Shown one piece after another: positions 7,666 through 16,831 of a DNA stretch of 64,000 nt. Below the pieces are notes generated by a model, which was not told the origin of the DNA, did not search any database, and saw only the letters and a program-made list of their open reading frames with translations. Source of the stretch: Nitratireductor sp. (GTDB taxonomy: Bacteria; Pseudomonadota; Alphaproteobacteria; Rhizobiales; Rhizobiaceae); contig JACKJU010000001.1 in assembly GCA_020637805.1 (NCBI GenBank), positions 124,001 through 188,000 of the forward strand. The letters run 5' to 3'. Positions within the stretch are counted from its first letter, which is position 1; the number at the start of each line of letters is the position of its first letter. The position numbers and the translations under genes are program-made.

Positions 7666-8885
7666 GTGCTCATCACCACGGTTGCATTTGCGAGGGCGGC
7701 AATTCCTTCGCCTCGGCCAAGGAAGCCGATCCTCTCATTGGTGGTAGCTTTGACCGAAACACGCCCGACATCAAGCTGGCAGATTTCGGCTATTCTGGCG
7801 CGCATGGCTTCCCGGTGCGGGCCGATCTTTGGCGCTTCGCAAATCAGCATCACGTCGAGATGGGTTATCGTTCCCTTTTGGGCGCGCACCAGTTCGCATG
7901 CGTGGGCAAGAAACCTGTCGGATGAGGCGCCTTTCCAGCGAGGATCCGACGGCGGGAAATGCGAGCCGATGTCACCATCGCCGATGGTGCCGAGCAGGGC
8001 GTCGGTGAGGGCATGAAGACCGACATCGGCATCGGAGTGGCCGTCAAGACGGTGCGAATGGGCGATCTCCACGCCGCACAGGATGACACCCCGGCCGGTA
8101 TCGTCTTCAATCAGCCGGTGGACATCGTAGCCGTTGCCGGTACGGACATCGGGGATGTTCATTGCCTCGAGCTCCCTTGCTTTGAGCAGGTCTTCCCTTG
8201 TCGTTATCTTTCGGTTGCCTTCGCTGCCGGGAACGAGCCGCACCCGCATGCCGGAATGTTCGGCTACTGCTGCATCGTCGGTCAGGTCAATGCGGCCCTG
8301 ATCGCGCACATCGATATGTGCCTCCAGGATCTCCGCGAAGATAAAGCCTTGTGGTGTCTGGGCAGCGTAGAGGTGATCGCGGGGGACGGTTTCAGCGACC
8401 AGAAGGGTGCCGTCGGGGCCTTGCGAGGCACGTTTGAGCGTATCTGCGACTAGTGTGGCGGGCAGTGCACAGATGCCGGCTTCAATTCCTTCCAATACGC
8501 CAGAGATCAGGTCCGAACCGACGAAAGGACGGGCCGCATCGTGGATGAGAACCCTGGAAATGCCGAGATCGGCCAGTGCCTCAAGTCCCGCCAGGCAACT
8601 CTGTTGCCGCGTTGCGCCGCCGGGTACAGGAGGCAGTATCTTGGCGTGTTCCGGGGCGGATGCCGCATATTGATCGGCATCGTCCGGGTGAATGACAACC
8701 TGGACGTAGTGGATATCCGGATGGTTCAGGAAGGCCGCGAGTGTCTTCGCCAGAATGGTCTGCGACCCGATCCGACGGTATTGCTTTGGTCCCTCGCCAT
8801 CGTCTCCGATGCGCGAACCGCGCCCGGCAGCCACTATTATGGCGGCGTTGCATTCAGAAGGTTTGGCGGCGTTACTGTCGCTCAT
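7662..8885 (-). CDS. ispDF: Bifunctional IspD/IspF isoprenoid biosynthesis enzyme
   Basis: A 407-aa fusion of two MEP-pathway enzymes. Residues about 10-235 are IspD (2-C-methyl-D-erythritol 4-phosphate cytidylyltransferase) with the CTP-binding AAGRGSRIG motif, LIHDAARPFV and the DHLYAAQTPQGF block. Residues about 247-407 are IspF (2,4-cyclodiphosphate synthase) with GYDVHRL, the metal ligands in GHSDADVGLHALTDALLG, and ATTNERIGFLGRGEG. The fusion is well known in alpha- and epsilonproteobacteria; the non-adjacent pathway step between them is done by IspE. Divergent from dusB across a 184-base intergenic region. Confidence 0.96.
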   Translation of the reverse strand: MSDSNAAKPSECNAAIIVAAGRGSRIGDDGEGPKQYRRIGSQTILAKTLAAFLNHPDIHYVQVVIHPDDADQYAASAPEHAKILPPVPGGATRQQSCLAGLEALADLGISRVLIHDAARPFVGSDLISGVLEGIEAGICALPATLVADTLKRASQGPDGTLLVAETVPRDHLYAAQTPQGFIFAEILEAHIDVRDQGRIDLTDDAAVAEHSGMRVRLVPGSEGNRKITTREDLLKARELEAMNIPDVRTGNGYDVHRLIEDDTGRGVILCGVEIAHSHRLDGHSDADVGLHALTDALLGTIGDGDIGSHFPPSDPRWKGASSDRFLAHACELVRAQKGTITHLDVMLICEAPKIGPHREAMRARIAEICQLDVGRVSVKATTNERIGFLGRGEGIAALANATVVMST

Positions 8886-9003
8886 GAACTCCTCGTCCCG
8901 GCTTTGACATACGCCGGTCCTTTATCCCCGAAGCCGCACGTGACGCGTGGGCGCAGACCGCAAGAAATATGACACACTTGCCCGGTAAAGCGGCATTTAG
9001 CAC

Positions 9004-9032
9004 TTGCAACAAACCCTTGTCATGACTACAAA
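9004..9032 (+). promoter_or_regulatory. Candidate sigma-70 promoter for dusB-ntrBC
   Basis: TTGCAA, a 17-base spacer, then TACAAA, ending 37 bases before the dusB ATG. Each hexamer matches 4 of 6 consensus bases and the spacing is ideal. The surrounding sequence is AT-rich compared with the flanking genes. Assigned by inspection only. Confidence 0.3.
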
Positions 9033-9069
9033 ATATGCATAGGGTTAGTTTGTCTAATTATGAGGCATT

Positions 9070-10131
9070 ATGCCAAGGCTATCCAAAACCGGCGCGGACG
9101 TGATTTCGCAGGTTCTGCCGCGACTTGCAACGCCGATACGCATTGGGAACGTCGAAACGCGCAATGGCGTGTTTCTGGCGCCGATGTCAGGCGTCAGCGA
9201 CGTGGCGTTCCGGCGTGCCGCCTGGCGCGGGGGCGCAGGCATGGTTGTCTCGGAAATGGTTGCCAGCGAAGCCTATGTAACCGGCATGGCGGAAATGCAG
9301 GTCAAGGCCGAGAGCGCGGGACTTCCGGTGCACATGATGCAGCTTGCAGGCCGCGAACCCGAGTGGATGGCCCGCGCCGCGCGACTTGCAGAGGCCGGTG
9401 GAGCCGACATTATCGACATCAACATGGGATGCCCGGCAAGGCGCGTGACGACAGGCTATTCCGGCTCTGCGCTGATGCGCGATCTCGATCATGCGCTTAG
9501 GCTGATCGATGCCGTGGTCGGCGCGGTGAAGGTTCCGGTAACGCTCAAAATGCGATTGGGATGGGATCATCAATCGATCAATGCCCCTGAACTTGCCGCT
9601 CGTGCTGAAAATGCAGGCGTCAGGATGATTACCGTGCACGGCCGCACGCGCTGCCAGTTCTACAAGGGAAATGCCGATTGGGCGGCGGTGCGGGCAGTGC
9701 GCGATGCAACAAGTCTGCCCCTGATCGTCAATGGCGACATTGGCAACGCCGGTGACGCAGCGCGCGCCCTGGAGCTTTCCGGCGCTGATGGTGTGATGAT
9801 CGGCCGGGCTGCCTACGGTCAACCGGATATTTCCGGGCGAATAGCACTGGAGGCGGGTGCTGAAATGCCTGCCCAGGACTACAACGTTTTCGATCATTAT
9901 CGCGAGATCATCGAAACAAGCATGCAGCCGCATGGCGTCCGCATGGGGCGGAAGCACCTTGGCTGGTATCTTGAGCGTATCGAGACCCAGTCGGGGCGAA
10001 AGGTCTCTTCGCGCGAGAAGCTTTCGCTGATGACCGAGAATGATCCCGATGCCGCTATCGTCAAGCTGGAGCGCATCCTGTCTCAGTTCGATCACGGAAC
10101 AGCGTCTTCAAATTCCAGCATGGCCGCCTGA
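9070..10131 (+). CDS. dusB: tRNA-dihydrouridine synthase B (NifR3-like)
   Basis: A 353-aa FMN-dependent enzyme that reduces uridines in the tRNA D-loop. The DUS pattern is clear: FLAPMSGVSDVAFRR at residues 36-50, DINMGCPARRV near residue 120 (the Cys is the catalytic acid), KMRLGWD, VHGRTRCQFYKG, and VNGDIGN followed by DGVMIGRAAYGQP in the FMN phosphate site. GAGG lies 4 bases before the ATG. First gene of the classic nifR3-ntrB-ntrC operon of rhizobia; ntrB begins 27 bases after its stop. The linkage is historical and conserved; the enzyme itself has no known regulatory role. Confidence 0.95.
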   Translation: MPRLSKTGADVISQVLPRLATPIRIGNVETRNGVFLAPMSGVSDVAFRRAAWRGGAGMVVSEMVASEAYVTGMAEMQVKAESAGLPVHMMQLAGREPEWMARAARLAEAGGADIIDINMGCPARRVTTGYSGSALMRDLDHALRLIDAVVGAVKVPVTLKMRLGWDHQSINAPELAARAENAGVRMITVHGRTRCQFYKGNADWAAVRAVRDATSLPLIVNGDIGNAGDAARALELSGADGVMIGRAAYGQPDISGRIALEAGAEMPAQDYNVFDHYREIIETSMQPHGVRMGRKHLGWYLERIETQSGRKVSSREKLSLMTENDPDAAIVKLERILSQFDHGTASSNSSMAA

Positions 10132-10158
10132 AGTGGACGAAAACGGATCAACAACCCG

Positions 10159-11325
10159 ATGAACGGCAAGAGCAACATGAACAAGCCGGAGACGCCGGTT
10201 TCCGCAAAGGGGCTGGATATATGTGCGGTCACGCTTGATGCCTTGCCGCATCCGGTGATCACCGTTGATGCGGAAAGCAATATCCTGACGACCAATCTTG
10301 CAGGCGAGCACTTCTTCCAGTCGTCCTCCGCCTATATCTGCAAGCGCCGGCTGGATTACTTCATTCCGTTCGGCAGTCCCGTGCTCACCCTGATCAACCA
10401 GGCGCGGGACGAGCGCACGGTCATCAACGAGTACAAGATCGATGTTTCTTCGCCGCGACTGGGCAGGGACCGGCTTGTGGATGTCTATGCCGCGCCGATC
10501 CCCGAGATCGAGGGTGGCGTTGCGGTCCAGTTCTTCCAGCGTACGATGGCGGAGAAGATAGACCGGCAGCTGACCCACAGGGGCGCTGCAAGAACCGTTA
10601 CCGGTCTTGCGGCAATGCTCGCACATGAAATCAAGAACCCGCTTTCCGGCATTCGCGGGGCGGCCCAGCTTCTTGAAATGGCGGCGGACAACGAGGATGA
10701 CCGCTCCCTTACCCAGCTTATAAAGGACGAGACCGACCGTATCGTGAAGCTGGTAGACCGCATGGAGGTGTTCTCCGACGAGCGACCGATCGAGGCGGAA
10801 CCGGTGAATATTCACGTCGTACTCGAGCATGTGAAGAAGATCGCGCAGAACGGTTTTGCGCGCGGCATTACCATCCATGAAAACTATGATCCTTCCCTGC
10901 CGCCGGTAATGGGCAATCGCGACCAGCTCGTCCAGACGTTCCTGAACCTCGTCAAGAACGCTGCCGAGGCCGTTGCAGGCAGGGAGTCGCCGGAGATCAC
11001 ATTTTCAACGGCTTTCAGGCACGGCATTCATCTCACGGTACCCGGTGCGTCGAAAAGGGTTGCGCTTCCGCTGGAACTCACTGTTTCCGACAACGGTCCA
11101 GGCATTGCGGAGGACGTGCGGCACTACATTTTCGATCCGTTCGTGACGACGAAGACCAACGGCTCGGGACTGGGCCTAGCGTTGGTTGCCAAGATTGTCG
11201 GGAACCATGGCGGCATTGTTGAGTGCGACAGTTCGGAAAACGGAACAACCTTCCGAATTCTGCTCCCGGTCTATTCATCGGACGAAAAACACAAACCCAC
11301 ACATGAGGCGGAGACTGGCAATTGA
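10159..11325 (+). CDS. ntrB: Nitrogen regulation sensor kinase NtrB
   Basis: A 388-aa cytosolic histidine kinase/phosphatase that sets the phosphorylation of NtrC in response to PII proteins. An N-terminal PAS domain (about residues 20-125, starting LDALPHPVITVDAES) is followed by the dimerisation/phosphoacceptor helix with AHEIKNPLSG (His near residue 156). The ATPase domain has N-box NLVKNAAEAV, DNGPGIAEDV and the GSGLGLALV lid. No membrane segment, as expected. The gene overlaps ntrC by 4 bases (ATGA-type). Lies in the dusB-ntrB-ntrC operon. Also named glnL. Confidence 0.96.
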   Translation: MNGKSNMNKPETPVSAKGLDICAVTLDALPHPVITVDAESNILTTNLAGEHFFQSSSAYICKRRLDYFIPFGSPVLTLINQARDERTVINEYKIDVSSPRLGRDRLVDVYAAPIPEIEGGVAVQFFQRTMAEKIDRQLTHRGAARTVTGLAAMLAHEIKNPLSGIRGAAQLLEMAADNEDDRSLTQLIKDETDRIVKLVDRMEVFSDERPIEAEPVNIHVVLEHVKKIAQNGFARGITIHENYDPSLPPVMGNRDQLVQTFLNLVKNAAEAVAGRESPEITFSTAFRHGIHLTVPGASKRVALPLELTVSDNGPGIAEDVRHYIFDPFVTTKTNGSGLGLALVAKIVGNHGGIVECDSSENGTTFRILLPVYSSDEKHKPTHEAETGN

Positions 11326-12773
11326 GCAAGGGCGTAGTACTCGTCGCTGACGACGACGCGGCAATCCGCACCGTTTTGAATCAGGCCCTGGCGCGGGCGG
11401 GTTTCGATGTCCGGGTGACATCGAACATCGCCACGCTATGGCGCTGGGTCTGTGAAGGGGAAGGCGACGTCATCATCACGGACGTCATCATGCCGGACGG
11501 CAATGCTTTCGAGATTCTGCCGAAGATCAAGCGGCAACGGCCGAATCTGCCGGTCATCGTGATGAGCGCCCAGAACACGTTCATGACCGCCATCACGGCC
11601 TCCGAGAAGGGCGCCTACGAATATCTTCCCAAGCCCTTCGATCTTCAGGAAGTCATCTCGGTGGCTTCCAGGGCAGCATCGGAACCAAAACGCACGACCA
11701 GTGCCGCCACCGGCAAACCGGAACCGGTGGAGCGCATGCCGCTTGTTGGCCGTTCTCCGGCGATGCAGGAGATATACCGTGTGCTGGCACGGCTCATGCA
11801 AACCGACCTGACGCTGATGATCACCGGTGAATCCGGCACCGGCAAGGAACTGGTTGCCCGCGCGCTCCATGAATACGGCAAGCGCAAGAACGGTCCGTTC
11901 GTGGCGATCAACATGGCGGCGATTCCCAAAGACCTGATCGAATCCGAGCTGTTCGGCCACGAAAAAGGGGCCTTCACCGGTGCCCATAGCCGCTCGGCCG
12001 GACGTTTCGAACAGGCCGAAGGCGGAACGCTGTTTCTAGACGAGATCGGCGACATGCCGATGGATGCGCAAACGCGCCTGCTGCGCGTCCTTCAGCAGGG
12101 TGAATATACCACCGTTGGCGGCCGTACACCCATCAAGACCGATGTCCGGATCGTAGCAGCTACCAACAAGGACCTGCGGCAGCTCATCAAGCAGGGGCTG
12201 TTCAGGGAGGATCTCTTCTTCCGGCTGAACGTCGTGCCGCTGCGCGTGCCGCCGCTTCGCGAGCGCAGTGAGGACATTCCGGATCTGGTGCGCCACTTCC
12301 TGCAGCAGAATGCGGACGAGGGGCTTGGGCTGAAGACGATCGAGCCCGATGGCATCGAGGCCTTGCGCAAGCATTCCTGGCCCGGAAACGTTCGCGAGCT
12401 GGAAAACACCGTTCGGCGCATTACCGCGCTTTACCCGCAGGAAATCGTCACGAAAGACATCATCCTGTCCGAACTGAACGCAGGAGAGGCCGGACCGGAT
12501 CCGATCCGGAACGAAGTTCAGCCCACCGCGGATATCTCGATGGCAACCGAGCAGTGGCTTTCAGACTACTTCAAGGCCTATCAGGATCACGAGCCTCCAC
12601 CGGGGCTGTACCAGACAGCGCTGCACAAGCTGGAAGCGCCGCTGATCTCGGTTTGCCTGGCCTATACGCGGGGTAACCAGATCAAGGCAGCCGAGATACT
12701 TGGTATCAACCGCAATACCCTGCGCAAGAAGATACGCGAACTCGACATCAAGGTCATGCGCTCGGTTCTTTGA
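11322..12773 (+). CDS. ntrC: Nitrogen regulation response regulator NtrC
   Basis: A 483-aa sigma-54 enhancer-binding activator. The receiver domain has phosphoacceptor Asp54 (ITDVIMPDG). The central AAA+ domain shows Walker A GESGTGKE at about residues 168-175, the sigma-54-contacting loop GAFTGA at about 217-222, and Walker B LFLDEIGDMP. The C-terminus ends in a Fis-type helix-turn-helix (IKAAEILGINRNTLRKKI). With all elements intact it should activate sigma-54 promoters of nitrogen-assimilation genes when NtrB phosphorylates it. Compare the NtrX paralogue nearby, which lacks GAFTGA. Also named glnG. Confidence 0.97.
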   Translation: MSKGVVLVADDDAAIRTVLNQALARAGFDVRVTSNIATLWRWVCEGEGDVIITDVIMPDGNAFEILPKIKRQRPNLPVIVMSAQNTFMTAITASEKGAYEYLPKPFDLQEVISVASRAASEPKRTTSAATGKPEPVERMPLVGRSPAMQEIYRVLARLMQTDLTLMITGESGTGKELVARALHEYGKRKNGPFVAINMAAIPKDLIESELFGHEKGAFTGAHSRSAGRFEQAEGGTLFLDEIGDMPMDAQTRLLRVLQQGEYTTVGGRTPIKTDVRIVAATNKDLRQLIKQGLFREDLFFRLNVVPLRVPPLRERSEDIPDLVRHFLQQNADEGLGLKTIEPDGIEALRKHSWPGNVRELENTVRRITALYPQEIVTKDIILSELNAGEAGPDPIRNEVQPTADISMATEQWLSDYFKAYQDHEPPPGLYQTALHKLEAPLISVCLAYTRGNQIKAAEILGINRNTLRKKIRELDIKVMRSVL

Positions 12774-12857
12774 GCCAGGGTTGCGTACCCCTGCAATATC
12801 TTCACTGTACGGCTGAAAACCGTGTTTGACGGCATGTTTCATTTTTGCCACATTGCC

Positions 12858-12873
12858 GTTGCATCAATGCAAC
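12858..12873. promoter_or_regulatory. Inverted repeat 1 in the ntrC-ntrY gap
   Basis: GTTGCAT-CA-ATGCAAC, a perfect 7-bp dyad with a 2-base centre, 102-117 bases upstream of the ntrY start. No T-tract follows, so a terminator is unlikely. Its compact form fits a dimeric regulator operator, possibly for NtrX or NtrC; this is inference. Confidence 0.4.
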
Positions 12874-12885
12874 ATCGGGGCAAAT

Positions 12886-12910
12886 GACGGGCAATTCTTA
12901 ATTGCCTGTC
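12886..12910. promoter_or_regulatory. Inverted repeat 2 in the ntrC-ntrY gap
   Basis: Arms GAC-G-GGCAATT and AATTGCC-T-GTC around a CTT centre: 10 of 11 positions pair. It begins 12 bases after inverted repeat 1 and lies 65-89 bases upstream of ntrY. As RNA it would form a stable hairpin but has no T-run on either side, which favours a protein-binding site. Two different dyads in a 201-base gap are more than expected by chance. Confidence 0.42.
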
Positions 12911-12974
12911 ACACCAAGGTGGTGCCCCGTCAAAGGGTTGCTGCACCAGTCGACCGTGTTTCATTCATCAGGCG

Positions 12975-15395
12975 GTGCCGCATATCGGCGCCGGGATGAA
13001 CCTGGGGGAGTTGTTCTTGTCAACCGATGCCATCCAAGCAGCCGGTAATGCGGGGTTCACGTCCCGCAATACGAAGCCGGAAGACGCTTCGGGGGGCAAC
13101 GATTCCATCAATGCGGATGACGGTTTGCGTTCGCGGCGGAGATCGTTCGAACGCGCTTTCGGCTTCGCCACGGTCATCGCGCTACTGCTGACCGGCACGA
13201 CGACCTTCCTCATTCTCTTCGGACTGACACCCCTCGAACCGAACAGCCGTATCGTGCAGGTGGCGCTTGCCGTCAACACGTTGCTGGCCGGCGTTCTGGT
13301 GCTGCTGATCGGCCTGGAGATTTGGCGGCTGCTTGCTTCCCGCAAACGGGGCAGGGCGGCTGCGCGACTACATATCCGGATTGTGGGCCTCTTTGCGCTG
13401 GTTGCCGCCATTCCGGCGGTCATTGTCGCCGTGGTTGCCGCGATTACACTCGACCTGGGCCTTGACCGCTGGTTCGAGCAGCGAACCAAGGCAATCATCC
13501 AGGGATCGGTAGGTGTTGCCGAGGCCTATGTCGATGAAAGTTCGCGAACACATATCAATGCCACGATCTCCATGGCTACCGAACTCGACCGTGCGCGCCA
13601 GCTTTACAGCCTGGACCGCAGCGGGTTCGAGAATGTGATGCGCCTGCACACGCGCGGACGCGGAATGCTAGCCGCTTACCTCTTGCGCGATGACGGGTCC
13701 GTTATCATCGAGGTAAAGGCCAATGAAGAGGTGCAAGTGCCGCCGGTTCCAAAGGAATCGCTCGATGCGGCCAAGTCGGGAGACGTCATCTTCATTCCGC
13801 GCGGGCGAACTTCGCTCGTTGGGGCCGTGATGAAGCTGAGAGTAATTCCGGATGCCTTCCTCTATACAGTTCGGCCTCTCAGGGACGACGTGCTGCAGGC
13901 CTTGCGGCAGATGGAACAGAACACGTCCGAATATGATGACCTCCAGGCCAACCGCTTGCCCGTGCAGCTTACCTTCGCGGTTCTCTATTTCGGCATCGCG
14001 CTGATGATCCTGCTGGCGGCGATCTGGATGGGCATGAGTGTTGCCGATCGCTTCGTTCGGCCGATCAGGCGGCTGATTTTCGCGGCCGACGAGGTTTCGG
14101 ACGGAAACCTGGATGTGCGCGTAGAGACCAAGCACACGGAGGGCGACTTCAAGAACCTTTCCGACACATTCAACGTCATGACCCATCAGCTCAGGATGCA
14201 GCGAAGTGAACTGCTGAGTGCGAAGGACGATATCGATCGCCGTGCCCGGTTCACCGAGGCGGTGCTGTCGGGCGTTACTGCCGCAGTGATTGGCGTCGAC
14301 AGTTCGGGCGAGGTGCAGATTGCCAACCGTGCTGCAATCAACATGTTCGGCAAGGGACTGGCTACATCGAACCGGATCGGCAGTGAGTATTCGGAAGTCG
14401 GACGCGTTCTGGAAAATGCCATAGCGTTTGGCAAGAGCGAGTATCTTGAACAGGTAACGATGATGCTGGACGGGATTTCGCGTACCCTCAACGTACAGGT
14501 CACCCAGGAGCGTGAAAGCGGCCCGGGCAGTTCGTTCGTGATCACGATTGATGATATCACCGATCTTGTTGCCGCACAGCGAAGCACTGCGTGGTCGGAT
14601 GTTGCCCGGCGCATCGCCCACGAGATCAAGAATCCGCTCACCCCGATCCAGCTTTCCGCCGAACGTTTGCGCAGGCGATATTCGAAATACATCACCGAGG
14701 ACAAGGAAACCTTCGACCAATGCACGGACACGATTGTTCGCCACGTTGGCGACATCGGCCGCATGGTGGACGAGTTTTCCTCTTTCGCCAGAATGCCAAA
14801 ACCGGAGATGACTTCGCAGGATCTGGCCGCGACCGTTAAAGAAGCGGTGTTTTCCCAGCGTGTGGCAAACCCCGATGTTGAATTCACCATCAGCACCGGC
14901 GAGGGCGGCTTCAGGGCACGGTATGACAGCCGCCTTATTTCGCAGGCACTGATCAACATCCTCAAGAATGCGGTGGAGGCAATCGAGCTGCGCCCCGAAA
15001 ACGAGGGCGAAGGTGAGGAGACCGCGCATAAGGGCCGCATCCATGTGCGCATGGCGCGCGATGGCGACCAGATTCGCGTCGATGTGATCGACAACGGCCG
15101 GGGACTGCCCGATGGCGAGGCTCGACAGAAGCTGCTCGAACCCTACATGACGACACGTCAGAAGGGCACAGGTCTTGGCCTGGCGATCGTGCGAAAGATT
15201 TTCGAGGACCATGACGGCACCATCCTGCTGATGGATGCGCCGCCAGAGATTTTCAATGACACTGGCGCAATGTTGCGCCTGATCCTTCCTGCAGAAGGGG
15301 GCATCTTCGGAAAGGGAGACGCGGCCGAAAACGCCGCAAACGCCAAGCTGGCTGCGAATGAAACGCAGACGGCAAAACTGGAGACTGACAGCTGA
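12975..15395 (+). CDS. ntrY: Membrane sensor histidine kinase NtrY
   Basis: An 806-aa sensor kinase partnering NtrX. Three hydrophobic segments lie in the first 165 residues and a fourth at about 328-350 (LTFAVLYFGIALMILLAAIW), leaving a periplasmic region of roughly 160 residues between. HAMP follows (about 350-405), then a PAS domain (about 425-530), the phosphoacceptor helix RRIAHEIKNPLTP (His near 550), and the ATPase domain with NILKNAVEAI, DNGRGLPDG and GTGLGLAIV. The C-terminal 35 residues are Ala/Asn-rich. Start is GTG; an ATG 7 codons later is an alternative. NtrY proteins are linked to nitrogen and redox/oxygen responses. TGATG overlap with ntrX. Confidence 0.95.
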   Translation: MPHIGAGMNLGELFLSTDAIQAAGNAGFTSRNTKPEDASGGNDSINADDGLRSRRRSFERAFGFATVIALLLTGTTTFLILFGLTPLEPNSRIVQVALAVNTLLAGVLVLLIGLEIWRLLASRKRGRAAARLHIRIVGLFALVAAIPAVIVAVVAAITLDLGLDRWFEQRTKAIIQGSVGVAEAYVDESSRTHINATISMATELDRARQLYSLDRSGFENVMRLHTRGRGMLAAYLLRDDGSVIIEVKANEEVQVPPVPKESLDAAKSGDVIFIPRGRTSLVGAVMKLRVIPDAFLYTVRPLRDDVLQALRQMEQNTSEYDDLQANRLPVQLTFAVLYFGIALMILLAAIWMGMSVADRFVRPIRRLIFAADEVSDGNLDVRVETKHTEGDFKNLSDTFNVMTHQLRMQRSELLSAKDDIDRRARFTEAVLSGVTAAVIGVDSSGEVQIANRAAINMFGKGLATSNRIGSEYSEVGRVLENAIAFGKSEYLEQVTMMLDGISRTLNVQVTQERESGPGSSFVITIDDITDLVAAQRSTAWSDVARRIAHEIKNPLTPIQLSAERLRRRYSKYITEDKETFDQCTDTIVRHVGDIGRMVDEFSSFARMPKPEMTSQDLAATVKEAVFSQRVANPDVEFTISTGEGGFRARYDSRLISQALINILKNAVEAIELRPENEGEGEETAHKGRIHVRMARDGDQIRVDVIDNGRGLPDGEARQKLLEPYMTTRQKGTGLGLAIVRKIFEDHDGTILLMDAPPEIFNDTGAMLRLILPAEGGIFGKGDAAENAANAKLAANETQTAKLETDS

Positions 15396-16831
15396 TGGCT
15401 GCCGATATTCTTGTTGTTGACGACGAAAAGGACATTCGCGAACTGGTTTCGGGAATTCTCGAGGACGAGGGTTACTCGACGCGCATGGCGGGTGACAGCG
15501 ATTCTGCCCTGGCCGCCATCCGTGCGCGCAGGCCCAACATGATTTTCCTGGATATATGGCTTCAGGGATCGAAACTGGACGGGCTGGAACTTCTTGAAAA
15601 GATTCACAAGGAGCATCCCGATCTGCCCGTTGTCATCATATCGGGGCACGGCAATATCGAAACGGCTGTCGCCGCGATCCGCAACGGGGCCTACGACTAC
15701 ATAGAAAAGCCGTTCAAGGTTGACCGGCTGATACTCGTTGCCGAACGGGCTCTCGAGAATTCAAGCCTCAAGAAGCAGGTCGCCGAACTTCAGGGCCGCT
15801 CCTCGGACATGGACGAGCTGATTGGCCAGTCTCCGGCCATGAGCGCGCTGCGCCAGCAGATTGAACGGGTAGCTCCTACCAATAGCCGGATCATGATTGT
15901 CGGCGGATCGGGTTCGGGCAAGGAACTGGTGGCGCGCAAGATCCACCAGCTTTCGCACCGTTCCAAGGGCCCGTTTGTTGCCATCAATGCTGCCCAGATC
16001 ACGCCTGAGAACATGGAAGTCGAGCTGTTTGGCACCGAAGGCAATGACGGGGAAGGGCGCAAGGTCGGAGCTCTTGAAGAGGCCCATGGCGGCACGCTCT
16101 ATCTCGATGAAGTCGCCGAAATGCCCAAGGACACGCAAAGCAAGATCCTGCGGGTGCTTGTGGAACAGCAATTCGTGCGTGTCGGAGGCACTACCAAGGT
16201 AAAGGTCGATGTCCGGGTGCTATCGTCGACCGCGACCGATCTGGAAGCGCGCATTCGCGACGGCCTGTTCAGCCAGGACCTCTTGCACCGGCTTGCGGTG
16301 GTTCCGCTGCGCGTGCCGCCGCTGTCAGAAAGGCGCGAGGATATTCCGCTCCTGATCGAAGCATTCATGGAACACATTTCAAGGCAATCGGGCATACCGC
16401 ATTGCAGGCTGGGAGATGACGCGATGGCCGTTCTCCAGGCGCATGAATGGCCTGGAAACATCCGCCAGTTGCGCAACAATATCGAACGCCTGATGATCCT
16501 GTCGCGCGTGGGCGAGGGCGGTGTCATCAATGCCGACATGCTTCCGGCCGAAATCGGCGAGATGCTGCCCAAGGTTGGCGGCACCGAGAGCGAACATCTG
16601 CTTTCCATGCCGCTCAAGGACGCACGGGAGACGTTTGAGCGCGACTATCTCGGCGCGCAGGTCTCCCGTTTCGGCGGCAACATTTCCCGCACTGCCGAAT
16701 TTGTCGGAATGGAGCGGTCGGCGCTGCACAGAAAACTCAAGATGCTTGGCTTGTTTGAGAAACGCCGGAGCGATAATGGTGCTGAAGCCGACGATAGTGA
16801 CAATCAGTCCGAGGGACAGGGCGAAGCATGA
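15395..16831 (+). CDS. ntrX: NtrC-family response regulator NtrX lacking GAFTGA
   Basis: A 478-aa regulator: receiver domain with Asp53 (FLDIWLQGS), AAA+ domain, and C-terminal Fis-type helix-turn-helix (ISRTAEFVGMERSALHRKL). Two features differ from NtrC. Walker A reads GGSGSGKE at about residues 169-176 instead of GESGTGKE. The segment after VELFG runs TEGNDGEGRKVGALEEAHGG, so the GAFTGA loop needed to contact sigma-54 is missing. Loss of GAFTGA is known for NtrX of several alphaproteobacteria, where it acts with the housekeeping sigma factor. Its start overlaps the ntrY stop by one base and it overlaps trkA by 4 bases. Confidence 0.95.
   Translation: MAADILVVDDEKDIRELVSGILEDEGYSTRMAGDSDSALAAIRARRPNMIFLDIWLQGSKLDGLELLEKIHKEHPDLPVVIISGHGNIETAVAAIRNGAYDYIEKPFKVDRLILVAERALENSSLKKQVAELQGRSSDMDELIGQSPAMSALRQQIERVAPTNSRIMIVGGSGSGKELVARKIHQLSHRSKGPFVAINAAQITPENMEVELFGTEGNDGEGRKVGALEEAHGGTLYLDEVAEMPKDTQSKILRVLVEQQFVRVGGTTKVKVDVRVLSSTATDLEARIRDGLFSQDLLHRLAVVPLRVPPLSERREDIPLLIEAFMEHISRQSGIPHCRLGDDAMAVLQAHEWPGNIRQLRNNIERLMILSRVGEGGVINADMLPAEIGEMLPKVGGTESEHLLSMPLKDARETFERDYLGAQVSRFGGNISRTAEFVGMERSALHRKLKMLGLFEKRRSDNGAEADDSDNQSEGQGEA

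Noticed and set aside
13668..15212. Minus-strand 514-aa frame opposite ntrY
   Set aside because: No recognisable motifs; ntrY shows kinase motifs in order.
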